From: Actinomadura viridilutea
GTDB lineage: Bacteria > Actinomycetota > Actinomycetes > Streptosporangiales > Streptosporangiaceae
Direction: 5' to 3'
Length of the DNA: 64,000 bases
Assembly (NCBI GenBank): GCA_003001795.1
Contig: PVNI01000001.1
Span: forward strand, 62,001-126,000
In this document: in pieces, positions 56,536-64,000 of the stretch
Numbering within the stretch: the first letter of the stretch is position 1
How the letters are laid out: each line of letters opens with the position of its first letter
Translations under genes and position numbers: made by a program
Notes under the pieces: model-generated
Seen by the model: only the letters and a program-made list of their open reading frames with translations
Database searches by the model: none
What the model was told of the DNA's origin: nothing

Positions 56536-57428
56536 TCGATTGCGATCTGCCCACCGAGGGCCGCAACCCGCGGACCCTCGACGTCGACACGCTGCCCACC
56601 CTCGAGGTGCTCAGGCTGATCAACAACGAGGACGCCACGGTCCCCGTGGTCGTGGCGTCCGTCCTGCCGCAGATCGCCCGGCTGGTGGACGCGGCGGTCG
56701 AGTCGCTGCGCGCCGGCGGCCGGGTGCACTACTTCGGCGCCGGCACGTCGGGGCGGCTGGCCGCCCTCGACGCCGCCGAACTGCCGCCCACGTTCGGGAT
56801 CTGGGGCCGGGTGGTGGCGCACCACGCCGGCGGCCCCGGGGCGCTCGCCCAGGCGGTGTCCCACGTCGAGGACGACGACGAGCAGGGCGCCCGCGACGCC
56901 GCCGAGGTCGCCGCCGGGGACGTGGCGATCGGGATCGCGGCCAGCGGCCGCACGCCCTACGTGGTGGGCGCGCTGCGCGCGGCCGCGGCCGCCGGGGCGT
57001 ACACCGCGCTGATCAGCTGCAATCCGCACACCCCGTACGGCGACGAGGTGGACATCCACATCGGCCTGGCGACCGGGCCGGAGGTGATCAGCGGGTCCAC
57101 CCGCATGAAGGCGGGCACCGCGACCAAGCTGGTGCTCAACTCCTTCTCCACCACCCTGATGGTCAGGCTGGGGCGCACCTACTCCAACCTGATGGTCAGC
57201 GTCAACGCGCTCAACGCCAAGCTGCGGGCCCGGCTGGTGCGCATCCTCATCGAGGCCACCGGCCTCGACGCGCGCACCTGCGAGAAGGCGCTGGCCGAGG
57301 CCGGCGGTGACACCCGCGTGGCGCTGGTGTCGCTGCTGGGCGAGGTGCCCGCGGCGCGCGCGACGGTGGTGCTGGAGGAAGCGGACGGCGGGGTGCGCGA
57401 GGCGTTGCAGCGGCTGCGGTCCGCGTGA
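56532..57428 (+). CDS. murQ: N-acetylmuramic acid 6-phosphate etherase
   Basis: A 298-residue SIS-fold lyase that splits the D-lactyl ether of MurNAc-6-P to GlcNAc-6-P and D-lactate. Motifs: TEGRNPRTLDVDTLPTLEVL, VHYFGAGTSGRLAALDAAEL, FGIWGRVVAHHAGG, AIGIAASGRTPYVVGALRAA and EVISGSTRMKAGTATKLVLN, followed by SFSTTLMVRLGRTYSNLMVS. Its product feeds nagA at 46258. GTG 56532 overlaps the regulator stop, so both are one operon. Full length, all family residues in place. Confidence 0.96.
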   Translation: MIDCDLPTEGRNPRTLDVDTLPTLEVLRLINNEDATVPVVVASVLPQIARLVDAAVESLRAGGRVHYFGAGTSGRLAALDAAELPPTFGIWGRVVAHHAGGPGALAQAVSHVEDDDEQGARDAAEVAAGDVAIGIAASGRTPYVVGALRAAAAAGAYTALISCNPHTPYGDEVDIHIGLATGPEVISGSTRMKAGTATKLVLNSFSTTLMVRLGRTYSNLMVSVNALNAKLRARLVRILIEATGLDARTCEKALAEAGGDTRVALVSLLGEVPAARATVVLEEADGGVREALQRLRSA

Positions 57429-57496
57429 CGGCGGCCGACGGCGGGGCCGAGGACGCCGTGCGGCGGGGCCGCGCGGCCAGGGGATCATTCGTGGCT

Positions 57497-57549
57497 ACGG
57501 GGGGTGTGCGGACACGACGGGGGTGTGCGGGTACCACGGGGGTGAGCGG
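57497..57549. repeat. Three G-rich direct repeats
   Basis: Units of about 14 bases, ACGGGGGTGTGCGG-like, start at 57497, 57517 and 57536, about 20 bases apart. They lie just outside the LysE stop between convergent murQ and lysE genes. Confidence 0.6.
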
Positions 57550-57557
57550 TCGCCAGG

Positions 57558-58214
57558 TCATTCGGTCGCGACGCGGACGCCGAGGCCGATCAACGTGACG
57601 CCCAGCAGGCGCTCCTGGACCCGGCGGAAGCGCGGCGACGCGACGAACCGGCGCACGCGGCCGAGGGCGAGCGCCCACAGGCCGAGCCCGGTCATGCTGA
57701 ACGCGACGGCGATGGCGGCCAGGCCCAGCGCGGTCGGCAGCGCCCCGGCCGGGTCGTCCGGGAGGAACTGCGGCAGCGCGGCCAGGAAGAACAGGGTCGC
57801 CTTGGGGTTGGTGAGGTTGGTCAACAACCCGGCCGCGAACGCCCAGCGCTCCCCGCGGCCGGGCCGGCCGGCGACTGCGGCGGCGTCGCCGCCGAGGGCC
57901 CGGTCGTCGGCGTGGCCGTCCGGAGCCGTCCCGCCGCGGCGGCGGGCGTCCCACAGCGCGCGCACGCCCAAGACGACCAGCAGCGCCGCCCCGGCCAGCT
58001 TGATCGCCTCGAACGCGACGGCGCTGCGCGCCAGAAGCGTGGCGAGCCCGAGCGCGACGGCGGAGGCGTGCGCCAGCAGGCCGAGCGCGCACCCCGCCGC
58101 GGTCAGCAGCCCGGCCCGCGTGCCGCGCATCAGCACGCTGCGGGTGACGACGGCGGTGTCCAGCCCGGGGGTCAGGGTGATCAGCAGGCAGAGCCCCAGA
58201 TACGCGGTGAGCAC
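57558..58214 (-). CDS. LysE/RhtB-family amino-acid exporter
   Basis: A 218-residue inner-membrane exporter from GTG 58214. The family N-terminus is LITLTPGLDTAVVTRSVLMR, followed by GLLTAAGCALGLLAHASAVA. About six hydrophobic spans are visible; the third and fourth are split by a charged loop of about 35 residues (WDARRRGGTAPDGHADDRAL). The conserved FAAGLLTNLTNPKATLFFLA is present. Substrates are amino acids or analogues; specificity is unknown. It is convergent with murQ and divergent from the HAD gene at 58278 by 63 bases. Confidence 0.88.
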   Translation of the reverse strand: MLTAYLGLCLLITLTPGLDTAVVTRSVLMRGTRAGLLTAAGCALGLLAHASAVALGLATLLARSAVAFEAIKLAGAALLVVLGVRALWDARRRGGTAPDGHADDRALGGDAAAVAGRPGRGERWAFAAGLLTNLTNPKATLFFLAALPQFLPDDPAGALPTALGLAAIAVAFSMTGLGLWALALGRVRRFVASPRFRRVQERLLGVTLIGLGVRVATE

Positions 58215-58277
58215 GACGCCATGTTCCCTCAGAACGGGCCCTCCGCCCAGACCGGGGCATGGCCTACCATCGGCGGC

Positions 58278-58913
58278 GTGACCGTCAAAGCAGTGATCAC
58301 CGACTGGGGCGGGGTGCTCACCTCCCCGCTCGACGAGGCGATCGAGGCGTGGCTGGCCGCCGACCGCATCGACGCCGACCGCTACCTGTCGGTGATGCGC
58401 CGCTGGGTCCGGCAGGCCTACGACGGCGACGGCCGCAACCCCGTCCACGGTCTGGAGGAGGGCACGCTGGACCCGGCCGAGTTCGAGCGGCTGCTGGCCG
58501 CCGAGCTGGTGACCGTGGACGGCGGCCCGGTCCCCGCCGAGGGCCTGCTCTCCCGCATGTTCGCCGCGTTCGCCCCGGTGGAGGCGATGTACGAGGCGGT
58601 GCGCGGCGTCCGCGCGGCGGGCGCGCGCACGGCCCTGCTGTCGAACTCGTGGGGCAACGACTACCCGCGCGACCAGTTCGCTGAGCTGTTCGACGCGGTG
58701 GTGATCTCCTGCGAGGTGGGCATGCGCAAGCCGGACGAGCGGATCTTCCGGCACGCCGTCGACCTGCTCGGCCTCACCCCGGCCGAGTGCGTGTTCATCG
58801 ACGACATCACGCACAACGTGCGCGCCGCCGAGGCCGTGGGGATGGTCGCCATCCACCACCGGGAGGCCGACGAGACGATCGCGGCGCTGCGCGAGCTCGG
58901 CGTCCTGCGGTGA
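58278..58913 (+). CDS. HAD-family hydrolase
   Basis: A 211-residue HAD protein from GTG 58278. Motif I reads VITDWGGVLTSPLDEA: the first Asp is present but the second Asp of DxDx is Gly, the DxGGV form seen in the epoxide-hydrolase N-domain-like group. Motif II is ARTALLSNSWGNDYPRDQF, motif III VGMRKPDERIFRHAVDLLG and motif IV CVFIDDITHNVRAAEAVGM. The group dephosphorylates small molecules or has lost activity. The gene starts 63 bases from the divergent LysE gene. Substrate unknown. Confidence 0.88.
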   Translation: MTVKAVITDWGGVLTSPLDEAIEAWLAADRIDADRYLSVMRRWVRQAYDGDGRNPVHGLEEGTLDPAEFERLLAAELVTVDGGPVPAEGLLSRMFAAFAPVEAMYEAVRGVRAAGARTALLSNSWGNDYPRDQFAELFDAVVISCEVGMRKPDERIFRHAVDLLGLTPAECVFIDDITHNVRAAEAVGMVAIHHREADETIAALRELGVLR

Positions 58914-59004
58914 CGCCGCCGGTGACGCGCCGGTGAGGCCGCCGGCGCCGCGCCGCCCGGCCGCCTGACTGAGCAGGGACGATCTGGCACACTGGCTGAT
59001 CGTC

Positions 59005-59517
59005 ATGCGCGTCTATGTGCCCGCCACCCTGTCCGGCCTCGCCCGCGTCCACGCGGCGCGGGAGATCGGCCCCGCCCCGCTGACCGCGTACGCGGTGACG
59101 TCCGCGCTGCGCGAATGGTACGCGGAGGGCGACGAGGAGGAACTGGAGTACGCGGCCATGACGGCCGCCGCCCGCGCGTCCCTGCGGCTGCTGGCCGACG
59201 ACCCGGACGCGCCCCGGCGCCGGGTGGTGCTCGCCGCGGAGGTGCCCGAGCGGACGGTCGAGCGCCCGCGCGGGGACGCGGCCGTCGGCGACGAGGGCGC
59301 CCGCGCCCGCGTGCTGGTCACCGCCCCGATCCCCTGGCGGAAGATCGCCTCCGGTCACGTCGACGCCGAGGACGCGGCCGCGGACGTGGGCGCCGCCGCG
59401 GACGCCCTGGCCGCCGCCGACGCGGGCGACGAGGACGCGCAGTTCACCGTGGACGGCGCCGAAGGCCACGAACTGCTCTGGTTCGCCACCCAGGAGCTCG
59501 GCGACCTGCTCTCCTGA
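59005..59517 (+). CDS. DUF6912 family protein
   Basis: A 170-residue acidic protein from ATG 59005. The N-terminus MRVYVPATLSGLARVHAARE, then AYAVTSALREWYAEGDEEEL and EYAAMTAAARASLRLLADDP, is the typical actinobacterial DUF6912 pattern. The C-terminal half alternates strands and Ala/Asp-rich helices (AEVPERTVERPRGDAAVGD, DAQFTVDGAEGHELLWFATQ, ELGDLLS). No catalytic motif or membrane span. It follows the HAD gene by 91 bases in the same direction. Function unknown. Confidence 0.85.
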   Translation: MRVYVPATLSGLARVHAAREIGPAPLTAYAVTSALREWYAEGDEEELEYAAMTAAARASLRLLADDPDAPRRRVVLAAEVPERTVERPRGDAAVGDEGARARVLVTAPIPWRKIASGHVDAEDAAADVGAAADALAAADAGDEDAQFTVDGAEGHELLWFATQELGDLLS

Positions 59518-59744
59518 GACGGCATCCCGTCGCGGGCTCCCGTGTCGCATGCCCGCGCAACGCCGGGGCCCAGGCTCGCGCATTCGGGCCGCGTGCGGCC
59601 GCGTCGCCGAGGGCGGGAGCGGGTATGCGAAAGCGGGGACACCTGCGGCGTCGCGGGGCGATCAACGGCGAATGCCGCAAGCCTCCCTCTTTGTGCGACG
59701 ATGCCTGCGTATCGACGACGATGTCGGACTTTCGGGAGCAGTAG

Positions 59745-61373
59745 ATGGACGCCGTCACCACCGTGCCGGAGCCGGTGAACGAGCCGGTCAAGTCGTACGC
59801 GCCGGGCAGCCCCGAACGGGCCGCGCTGGAAGCCAAGATCAAGGACCTGGCCTCCGGACAGGCCGAGCTCACCATGACGATCGGAGGCGAACGGCGCCTC
59901 GGCGGCGGCGAGCCCATCGACGTCGTGCAGCCGCACAACCGCCACCACGTGCTGGGGCGCATGGGCAACGCCACCGACGACGACGTGCGCGCCGCCATCG
60001 ACGCCGCCCGCGAGGCCGCGCCCGCCTGGCGGGCCATGTCCTTCGACGACCGCGCCGCCATCCTGCTCAAGGCGGCCGAGCTGGCGTCCGGGCCGTGGCG
60101 CGCCACCCTGAACGCCGCCACCATCCTCGGCCAGTCCAAGTCGGTGCAGCAGGCCGAGATCGACTCCGCCTGCGAGCTGATCGACTTCTGGCGGTTCAAC
60201 GTCGCCTACGCCCGCCAGCTGTACACCCAGCAGCCCAACTCCTTGACCGGCGTGTGGAACCGGATGGAGTACCGGCCGCTGGAGGGCTTCGTCCTCGCCA
60301 TCACCCCGTTCAACTTCACCGCCATCGCCGGGAACCTGCCGACCGCGCCCGCGCTGATGGGCAACGTGGTGGTCTGGAAGCCGTCGCCCACCCAACAGCT
60401 CGCCGCGCACTACACCATGCGGCTGCTGGAGGAGGCCGGGATGCCGCCCGGCGTCATCAACATGGTGACCGGGGACGGGCAGGCGGTGTCCGACGTCGCG
60501 CTCACCCACCCGGACCTGGCCGGCATCCACTTCACCGGCTCCACCCGCACCTTCCAGCACCTGTGGCGGACGGTCGGCGAGAACATCGCCGGCTACAAGA
60601 GCTACCCGCGCCTGGTCGGCGAGACCGGCGGCAAGGACTTCGTCGTGGCGCACCCGTCCGCCGACATCGACGTGCTGAAGACCGCGCTGATCCGCGGCGC
60701 GTTCGAGTACCAGGGCCAGAAGTGCTCGGCGGCGTCCCGCGCCTACATCCCGCGGTCGATCTGGGAGCGGATGCGCGACGACTTCTGCGACGAGGTCGCC
60801 GCCCTCACCATGGGCGACCTCGCCGCGGACCTGTCGCTGTTCATGGGCGCGGTCATCGACGACCGGGCGTTCGCCAAGCACCGCGCCGCGATCGAACGCG
60901 CCCGCGGCCTCGACACCGCCACGATCCTTGTCGGCGGGGAGCTGGACGACGCGCAGGGCTGGTTCGTCCGCCCGACCGTGCTGGAGTGCACCGACCCCGA
61001 AGACGAGATCTTCACCAAGGAGTACTTCGGCCCGATCCTGGGCGTGCACGTCTACGAGGACGGCGACTACGACGCGATGCTGCGCCAGATGGAGGGCGTC
61101 GCCGAGTACGGCCTGACCGGCGCGATCGTCGCGCGGGACCGGGCCGCGATCGCCGCCGCCACCGAGGCCCTGCGCTTCGCGGCCGGCAACTTCTACATCA
61201 ACGACAAGCCGACCGGGGCGGTGGTCGGGCAGCAGCCGTTCGGCGGCGCCCGCGCCAGCGGCACCAACGACAAGGCCGGGTCGGTCTTCAACCTGATCCG
61301 CTGGGTGAACACCCGGTCGATCAAGGAGGCGTTCCTCCCGCCGACCGACTACCGCTACCCGCACATGGGCTGA
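59745..61373 (+). CDS. pruA: L-glutamate gamma-semialdehyde dehydrogenase
   Basis: A 542-residue aldehyde dehydrogenase oxidising glutamate semialdehyde (P5C) to glutamate with NAD in proline catabolism. Motifs: ITPFNFTAIAGNLPTAPALM, VVWKPSPTQQLAAHYTMRLL, GIHFTGSTRTFQHLWRTVGE, GETGGKDFVVAHPSADIDVL (catalytic Glu), EYQGQKCSAASRAYIPRS with Cys327, and the C-terminal GQQPFGGARASGTNDKAGS. This is the monofunctional PruA type. No proline dehydrogenase gene is visible in this window. A 227-base region upstream has no clear promoter. Confidence 0.96.
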   Translation: MDAVTTVPEPVNEPVKSYAPGSPERAALEAKIKDLASGQAELTMTIGGERRLGGGEPIDVVQPHNRHHVLGRMGNATDDDVRAAIDAAREAAPAWRAMSFDDRAAILLKAAELASGPWRATLNAATILGQSKSVQQAEIDSACELIDFWRFNVAYARQLYTQQPNSLTGVWNRMEYRPLEGFVLAITPFNFTAIAGNLPTAPALMGNVVVWKPSPTQQLAAHYTMRLLEEAGMPPGVINMVTGDGQAVSDVALTHPDLAGIHFTGSTRTFQHLWRTVGENIAGYKSYPRLVGETGGKDFVVAHPSADIDVLKTALIRGAFEYQGQKCSAASRAYIPRSIWERMRDDFCDEVAALTMGDLAADLSLFMGAVIDDRAFAKHRAAIERARGLDTATILVGGELDDAQGWFVRPTVLECTDPEDEIFTKEYFGPILGVHVYEDGDYDAMLRQMEGVAEYGLTGAIVARDRAAIAAATEALRFAAGNFYINDKPTGAVVGQQPFGGARASGTNDKAGSVFNLIRWVNTRSIKEAFLPPTDYRYPHMG

Positions 61374-61390
61374 CCTCCGCCGCGGTGTCC

Positions 61391-61439
61391 GGCCCCGCCG
61401 CCCGCGGCCCGCGCGGTTGCGCGAGCGGGCGGCAGGGCC
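61391..61439 (+). terminator. Terminator of pruA
   Basis: A 15-bp stem with a single mismatch (GGCCCCGCCGCCCGC at 61391-61405 with GCGGGCGGCAGGGCC at 61425-61439) and a 19-base loop, 17 bases after the pruA stop. Confidence 0.6.
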
Positions 61440-61547
61440 GACGATATGCTCGCCCGACCGTCGGCGGTGGGGCGGGGCCGGGCGCCGCGCGGGGCCGATC
61501 GCCCGCGCGACGGCGGCGCGGCCCCCTCGGGACGTGCAGGGAACGGG

Positions 61548-61667
61548 ATGACGACACACAAGGCGGCGACACGCAAGGCGGCGGTGCACACGGCGGCGGT
61601 GCTCACGGCGGCGGGACGCACGGCACCGCGTGACGGCGCTCCGCGTCCGGCCGGAGACGCGGCATGA
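61548..61667 (+). CDS. Possible small Lys/Ala-rich ORF coupled to the HAD gene
   Basis: A 39-codon frame from ATG 61548 (AGGGA 6-10 bases upstream) ending in an ATGA overlap with the HAD-like gene at 61664. Its start, MTTHKAATRKAAVHTAAVLT, is produced by a 15-base tandem repeat. The repetitive composition argues against a folded protein; the ribosome site and coupling argue for translation. Undecided. Confidence 0.35.
   Translation: MTTHKAATRKAAVHTAAVLTAAGRTAPRDGAPRPAGDAA
61554..61628 (+). repeat. 15-base tandem repeat, five units
   Basis: Five consecutive 15-base units ending in GGCGGCG (fifth degenerate: GGCACCG), for example ACACACAAGGCGGCG and GTGCTCACGGCGGCG. The period is a multiple of three, so all frames repeat as pentapeptides. 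It lies 36 bases before the HAD-like gene. Confidence 0.85.
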
Positions 61668-62365
61668 ACCGTCTCGTCCTGTGGAACATCGACCACACGC
61701 TCGTGGACGTCGGCCGCGTCGCCCGCGAGTGCTACGCCGAGGCGTTCCGGCGGACCACCGGACGGCCCATGGTCCGGCTGGCGCCGATGCCGGGACGCAC
61801 CGAATCGGAGATCATCTTCGAGACGCTGGCGTTCAACGACATCGTCACCACCGACGACCACCTGCCCGCGTTCATGGAGGCGCTGGCCGCCGCGTTCGAC
61901 ACCCGCCGCGCCGACCTGCGGACGCACGGCCGCATCCTGACGGGGGCGGCCGAGGCGCTGTCCGCGCTGGGCCGCCTGCCCGGCACCGTCCAGTCGGTGC
62001 TGACCGGCTCGATCGAGCCGGTGGCCCGGATCAAGGTCACCGAGCTCGGCCTGGCCCGGCACCTGGACCTGGACGCGGGCGGCTACGAGACCGGCGTCTA
62101 CAGCAAGGCCGCCACGCTGGAGCTGGTGCGGCGCCGCGCCGGCGAGGCCCGCGGCGTGACGTTCGGCGAGTCCGACACCGTGTACGTGGCCGACTCGCCG
62201 CGCGACGTGCAGGCCGCGCACATCGCCCGGTCGCCGATCATCGCGGTCGCCACCGGCAGCGCCACCGAGGCGGAGCTGCGCTCGGCGGGCGCCGAGGTCG
62301 TCCTGCCGGACCTGTCCGACACCGACGCCGTCGTCGCCGCCGTCACCCGCCTCACCGGCTCCTGA
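61664..62365 (+). CDS. HAD-like protein with Asn in place of the nucleophilic Asp
   Basis: A 233-residue HAD-fold protein from ATG 61664. Motif I is LVLWNIDHTLVDVGRVARE: the nucleophile position is Asn, not Asp, while the second Asp is kept (NxDxT). Motif II is around VQSVLTGSIEPVARIKVTEL, motif III YETGVYSKAATLELVRRRAG, motif IV TVYVADSPRDVQAAHIARSP. The cap is helical (HLPAFMEALAAAFDTRRADL). Loss of the nucleophile suggests a binding or regulatory protein, or Asn deamidation; I have a faint memory of other actinobacterial members with the same change. Follows a small ORF by ATGA overlap. Confidence 0.88.
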   Translation: MNRLVLWNIDHTLVDVGRVARECYAEAFRRTTGRPMVRLAPMPGRTESEIIFETLAFNDIVTTDDHLPAFMEALAAAFDTRRADLRTHGRILTGAAEALSALGRLPGTVQSVLTGSIEPVARIKVTELGLARHLDLDAGGYETGVYSKAATLELVRRRAGEARGVTFGESDTVYVADSPRDVQAAHIARSPIIAVATGSATEAELRSAGAEVVLPDLSDTDAVVAAVTRLTGS

Positions 62366-62377
62366 GGTGTGGGCGGG

Positions 62378-62405
62378 CCACGTCCCCGCCGCGCGAGGGA
62401 CGTGG
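62378..62405 (+). terminator. Hairpin after the HAD-like gene
   Basis: Perfect 9-bp stem CCACGTCCC (62378-62386) with GGGACGTGG (62397-62405), 10-base loop, 13 bases after the stop. No T-run. Confidence 0.5.
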
Positions 62406-62534
62406 GCGGCCCCCATGGGGAGGCCGCGGACCAGGGGCGTACGATCGACGAACTTGCCAAGGCGGGTCGGCGGGTCCGATCCTGTGGAGCGTCCGGCAGG
62501 CGGACGACGTGCGAAACGTGAGGAGGCCGCTGCG

Positions 62535-64000
62535 ATGGCAGGCGACGGAGCGTCCGACGGCTCCCCGGGGCTGACCCCCGAGGGGGCCCCGCTGTGGGAA
62601 CCGTCCGCAAAGGTCGTCGCCGACGCCAAGGTGACGCGCTACCAGCGCTGGCTGCGCGACCGCGGCGTGGCCACCGAGAGCTACGACGAGCTGTGGCGCT
62701 GGTCGGTCACCGAGATCGACGCCTTCTGGGAGTCGATCTGGGAGTACTTCGACGTGGTCGGCCGCCGCGGCGACGGCCCGGTCCGGTCCGGCGGGCCCAT
62801 GCCCGTCGACGGGCTGCGCTGGTTCCCCGGCGCGACCCTCAACTACGCCGCCAACGCGCTGCGCCGGGCCGAGCAGGCGCCCGACGACACCGCCGTGGTG
62901 TTCCGCTCCGAAGCGGGCGGGCACCGGGTGCTCACCTACCGGGAGCTGGCCCGGCACGTGGCCGAGGTCCGCGCCGGGCTCGCCGCGCTCGGGGTGGGCC
63001 GCGGCGACCGCGTGGCCGCCTACCTGCCCAACATCCCCGAGGCGCTGATCTGCTTCCTGGCCGCCGCCTCGCTCGGCGCGATCTGGTCGTCGTGCTCCCC
63101 GGACTTCGGGTCCTCCTCCGTGGTCGACCGGTTCGCCCAGATCGAGCCGAAGGTGCTGCTCGCCGTGGACGGCTACGCCTACAACGGCAAGCGGTTCGAC
63201 CGGCGCGACGTCGTCCGCGAGATCGAGGCGGCGCTGCCGTCGCTGCGCGCCACCGTGCTCGTCCCGTACCTGGACCCGGCCGCCGCGCCCGAGGGCCTGC
63301 GCGCGGGCGTGCACTACCGGGACCTGCCCCGCAGCGGCCACGACCTGGAGTTCGAGGACGTCCCGTTCGACCACCCGCTGTGGGTGGTGTACTCGTCCGG
63401 CACCACGGGGCTGCCCAAGCCGATCGTGCACGGCCACGGCGGGGTCGTCCTGGAGCACCTCAAGGCGCTGACGTTCCACCAGGACCTCGGCCCGGAGGAC
63501 GTGTTCTTCTGGTACACGACCACGGGCTGGATGATGTGGAACTACCTCATCGGCGGCCTGCTCGTCGGCGCCACGGTGGTGATGTACGACGGCGCGCCCT
63601 CCGACCTGTGGGGCCTGGCCGCCGACACCGGCGTCACCTACTTCGGCGTCGGCGCCCCGTACATCATGGCGTCGGCGAAGGAGGGCCGCCGCCCCGGCGA
63701 GGAGCTCGACCTGTCGCGCATCCGCGGCATCGGCTCCACCGGCTCGCCGCTGCCGCCCGAGGGCTTCGCGTGGGTGTACGACGCCGTCGGCAAGGACCTG
63801 CTGCTCGGCTCGTTCTCCGGCGGCACCGACCTGTGCACCGGCTTCGTCGGCCCGTCGCCGCTGCTGCCGCTGCGCGCCGGGGTGATCCAGTGCCGCGGCC
63901 TCGGCGCCAAGGTCGAGTCCTACGGCGACGACGGGACGCCGGTCGTGGACGAGGTGGGCGAGCTGGTCATCACCGAGCCGATGCCGTCCATGCCGGTCTT
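62535..64000 (+). CDS. Acetoacetate-CoA ligase, 3' end cut by the window
   Basis: At least 488 codons, still open at the window end. ATG 62535 has AGGAGG 8-13 bases upstream. ANL-superfamily motifs: the acetoacetyl-CoA synthetase N-terminal pattern YDELWRWSVTEIDAFWESIW, WFPGATLNYAANALR, the substrate/AMP region VAAYLPNIPEALICFLAAAS and SLGAIWSSCSPDFGSSSVVD, the P-loop-like WVVYSSGTTGLPKPIVHGHG, and FFWYTTTGWMMWNYLIGGLL. It activates acetoacetate (or a related short acid) to its CoA ester via the adenylate. The C-terminal lid domain lies outside. Full-length homologues are about 650 residues. Confidence 0.93.
   Translation, partial: MAGDGASDGSPGLTPEGAPLWEPSAKVVADAKVTRYQRWLRDRGVATESYDELWRWSVTEIDAFWESIWEYFDVVGRRGDGPVRSGGPMPVDGLRWFPGATLNYAANALRRAEQAPDDTAVVFRSEAGGHRVLTYRELARHVAEVRAGLAALGVGRGDRVAAYLPNIPEALICFLAAASLGAIWSSCSPDFGSSSVVDRFAQIEPKVLLAVDGYAYNGKRFDRRDVVREIEAALPSLRATVLVPYLDPAAAPEGLRAGVHYRDLPRSGHDLEFEDVPFDHPLWVVYSSGTTGLPKPIVHGHGGVVLEHLKALTFHQDLGPEDVFFWYTTTGWMMWNYLIGGLLVGATVVMYDGAPSDLWGLAADTGVTYFGVGAPYIMASAKEGRRPGEELDLSRIRGIGSTGSPLPPEGFAWVYDAVGKDLLLGSFSGGTDLCTGFVGPSPLLPLRAGVIQCRGLGAKVESYGDDGTPVVDEVGELVITEPMPSMPV

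Overview
The window is very GC-rich (not counted, but clearly above 70 percent), almost fully coding, with many GTG/TTG starts and 4-base start/stop overlaps. Gene content (mtrA-mtrB-lpqB, SpoIIM/RDD, DUF3499, DUF5719, DUF6912, Rv3235 family, DasR-type GlcNAc regulon) points to a filamentous or sporulating actinomycete. A member of the Streptosporangiales such as Actinomadura is my best guess; that is inference.

Layout. 55-5231: large GT2 glycosyltransferase and DUF5719 partner. 5325-7860: degenerate metallopeptidase-like protein, then a sensor kinase/LuxR regulator pair. 8030-12608: conserved actinobacterial block of DUF3499, phosphomannomutase, Trm112-like protein, PGI/PMI-type SIS protein and cation diffusion facilitator. 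13003-15860: second kinase/regulator pair and a MerR regulator. 16073-18990: two different S-adenosylhomocysteine hydrolases in tandem, one canonical and one short archaeal-type. 19025-27931: unknown protein, RDD and SpoIIM membrane proteins, and a minus-strand operon (membrane protein, DUF4129, DUF4350, MoxR ATPase, DUF58). 28336-36005: mtrA, mtrB, lpqB, comF, a long structured leader, hpf and a LuxR regulator. 37336-43429: YcaQ-type protein, HGxxPAAW protein, secA, Rv3235-family protein. 43714-57428: a compact amino-sugar regulon. 57558-64000: LysE exporter, HAD proteins, PruA, and an acetoacetate-CoA ligase cut by the window end.

The most coherent system is 43714-57428. A DasR-like repressor and GlcNAc EIIC are read leftward. 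NagA, a SIS-type GlcN6P isomerase/deaminase, EIIB, EIIA, a HAD phosphatase, HPr and enzyme I are read rightward. Both promoters carry an identical compound dre operator. Beyond it lie a NagZ lipoprotein, a BadF-family amino-sugar kinase, a MurR/RpiR regulator and MurQ, so uptake, phosphorylation, regulation and cell-wall amino-sugar recycling sit side by side.

The gene-poor stretches hold the less expected signals. 42051-42856 has an IS481-type transposase remnant and two copies of a hairpin element with compensatory changes in the inner stem. 36006-37335 has an inverted pair of about 77-bp repeats, each able to fold the same stem. 33968-34355 has a 12-codon ORF with a strong Shine-Dalgarno, a near-consensus promoter and a hairpin leader before hpf. 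I saw no CRISPR array, rRNA, convincing tRNA or intact insertion sequence.
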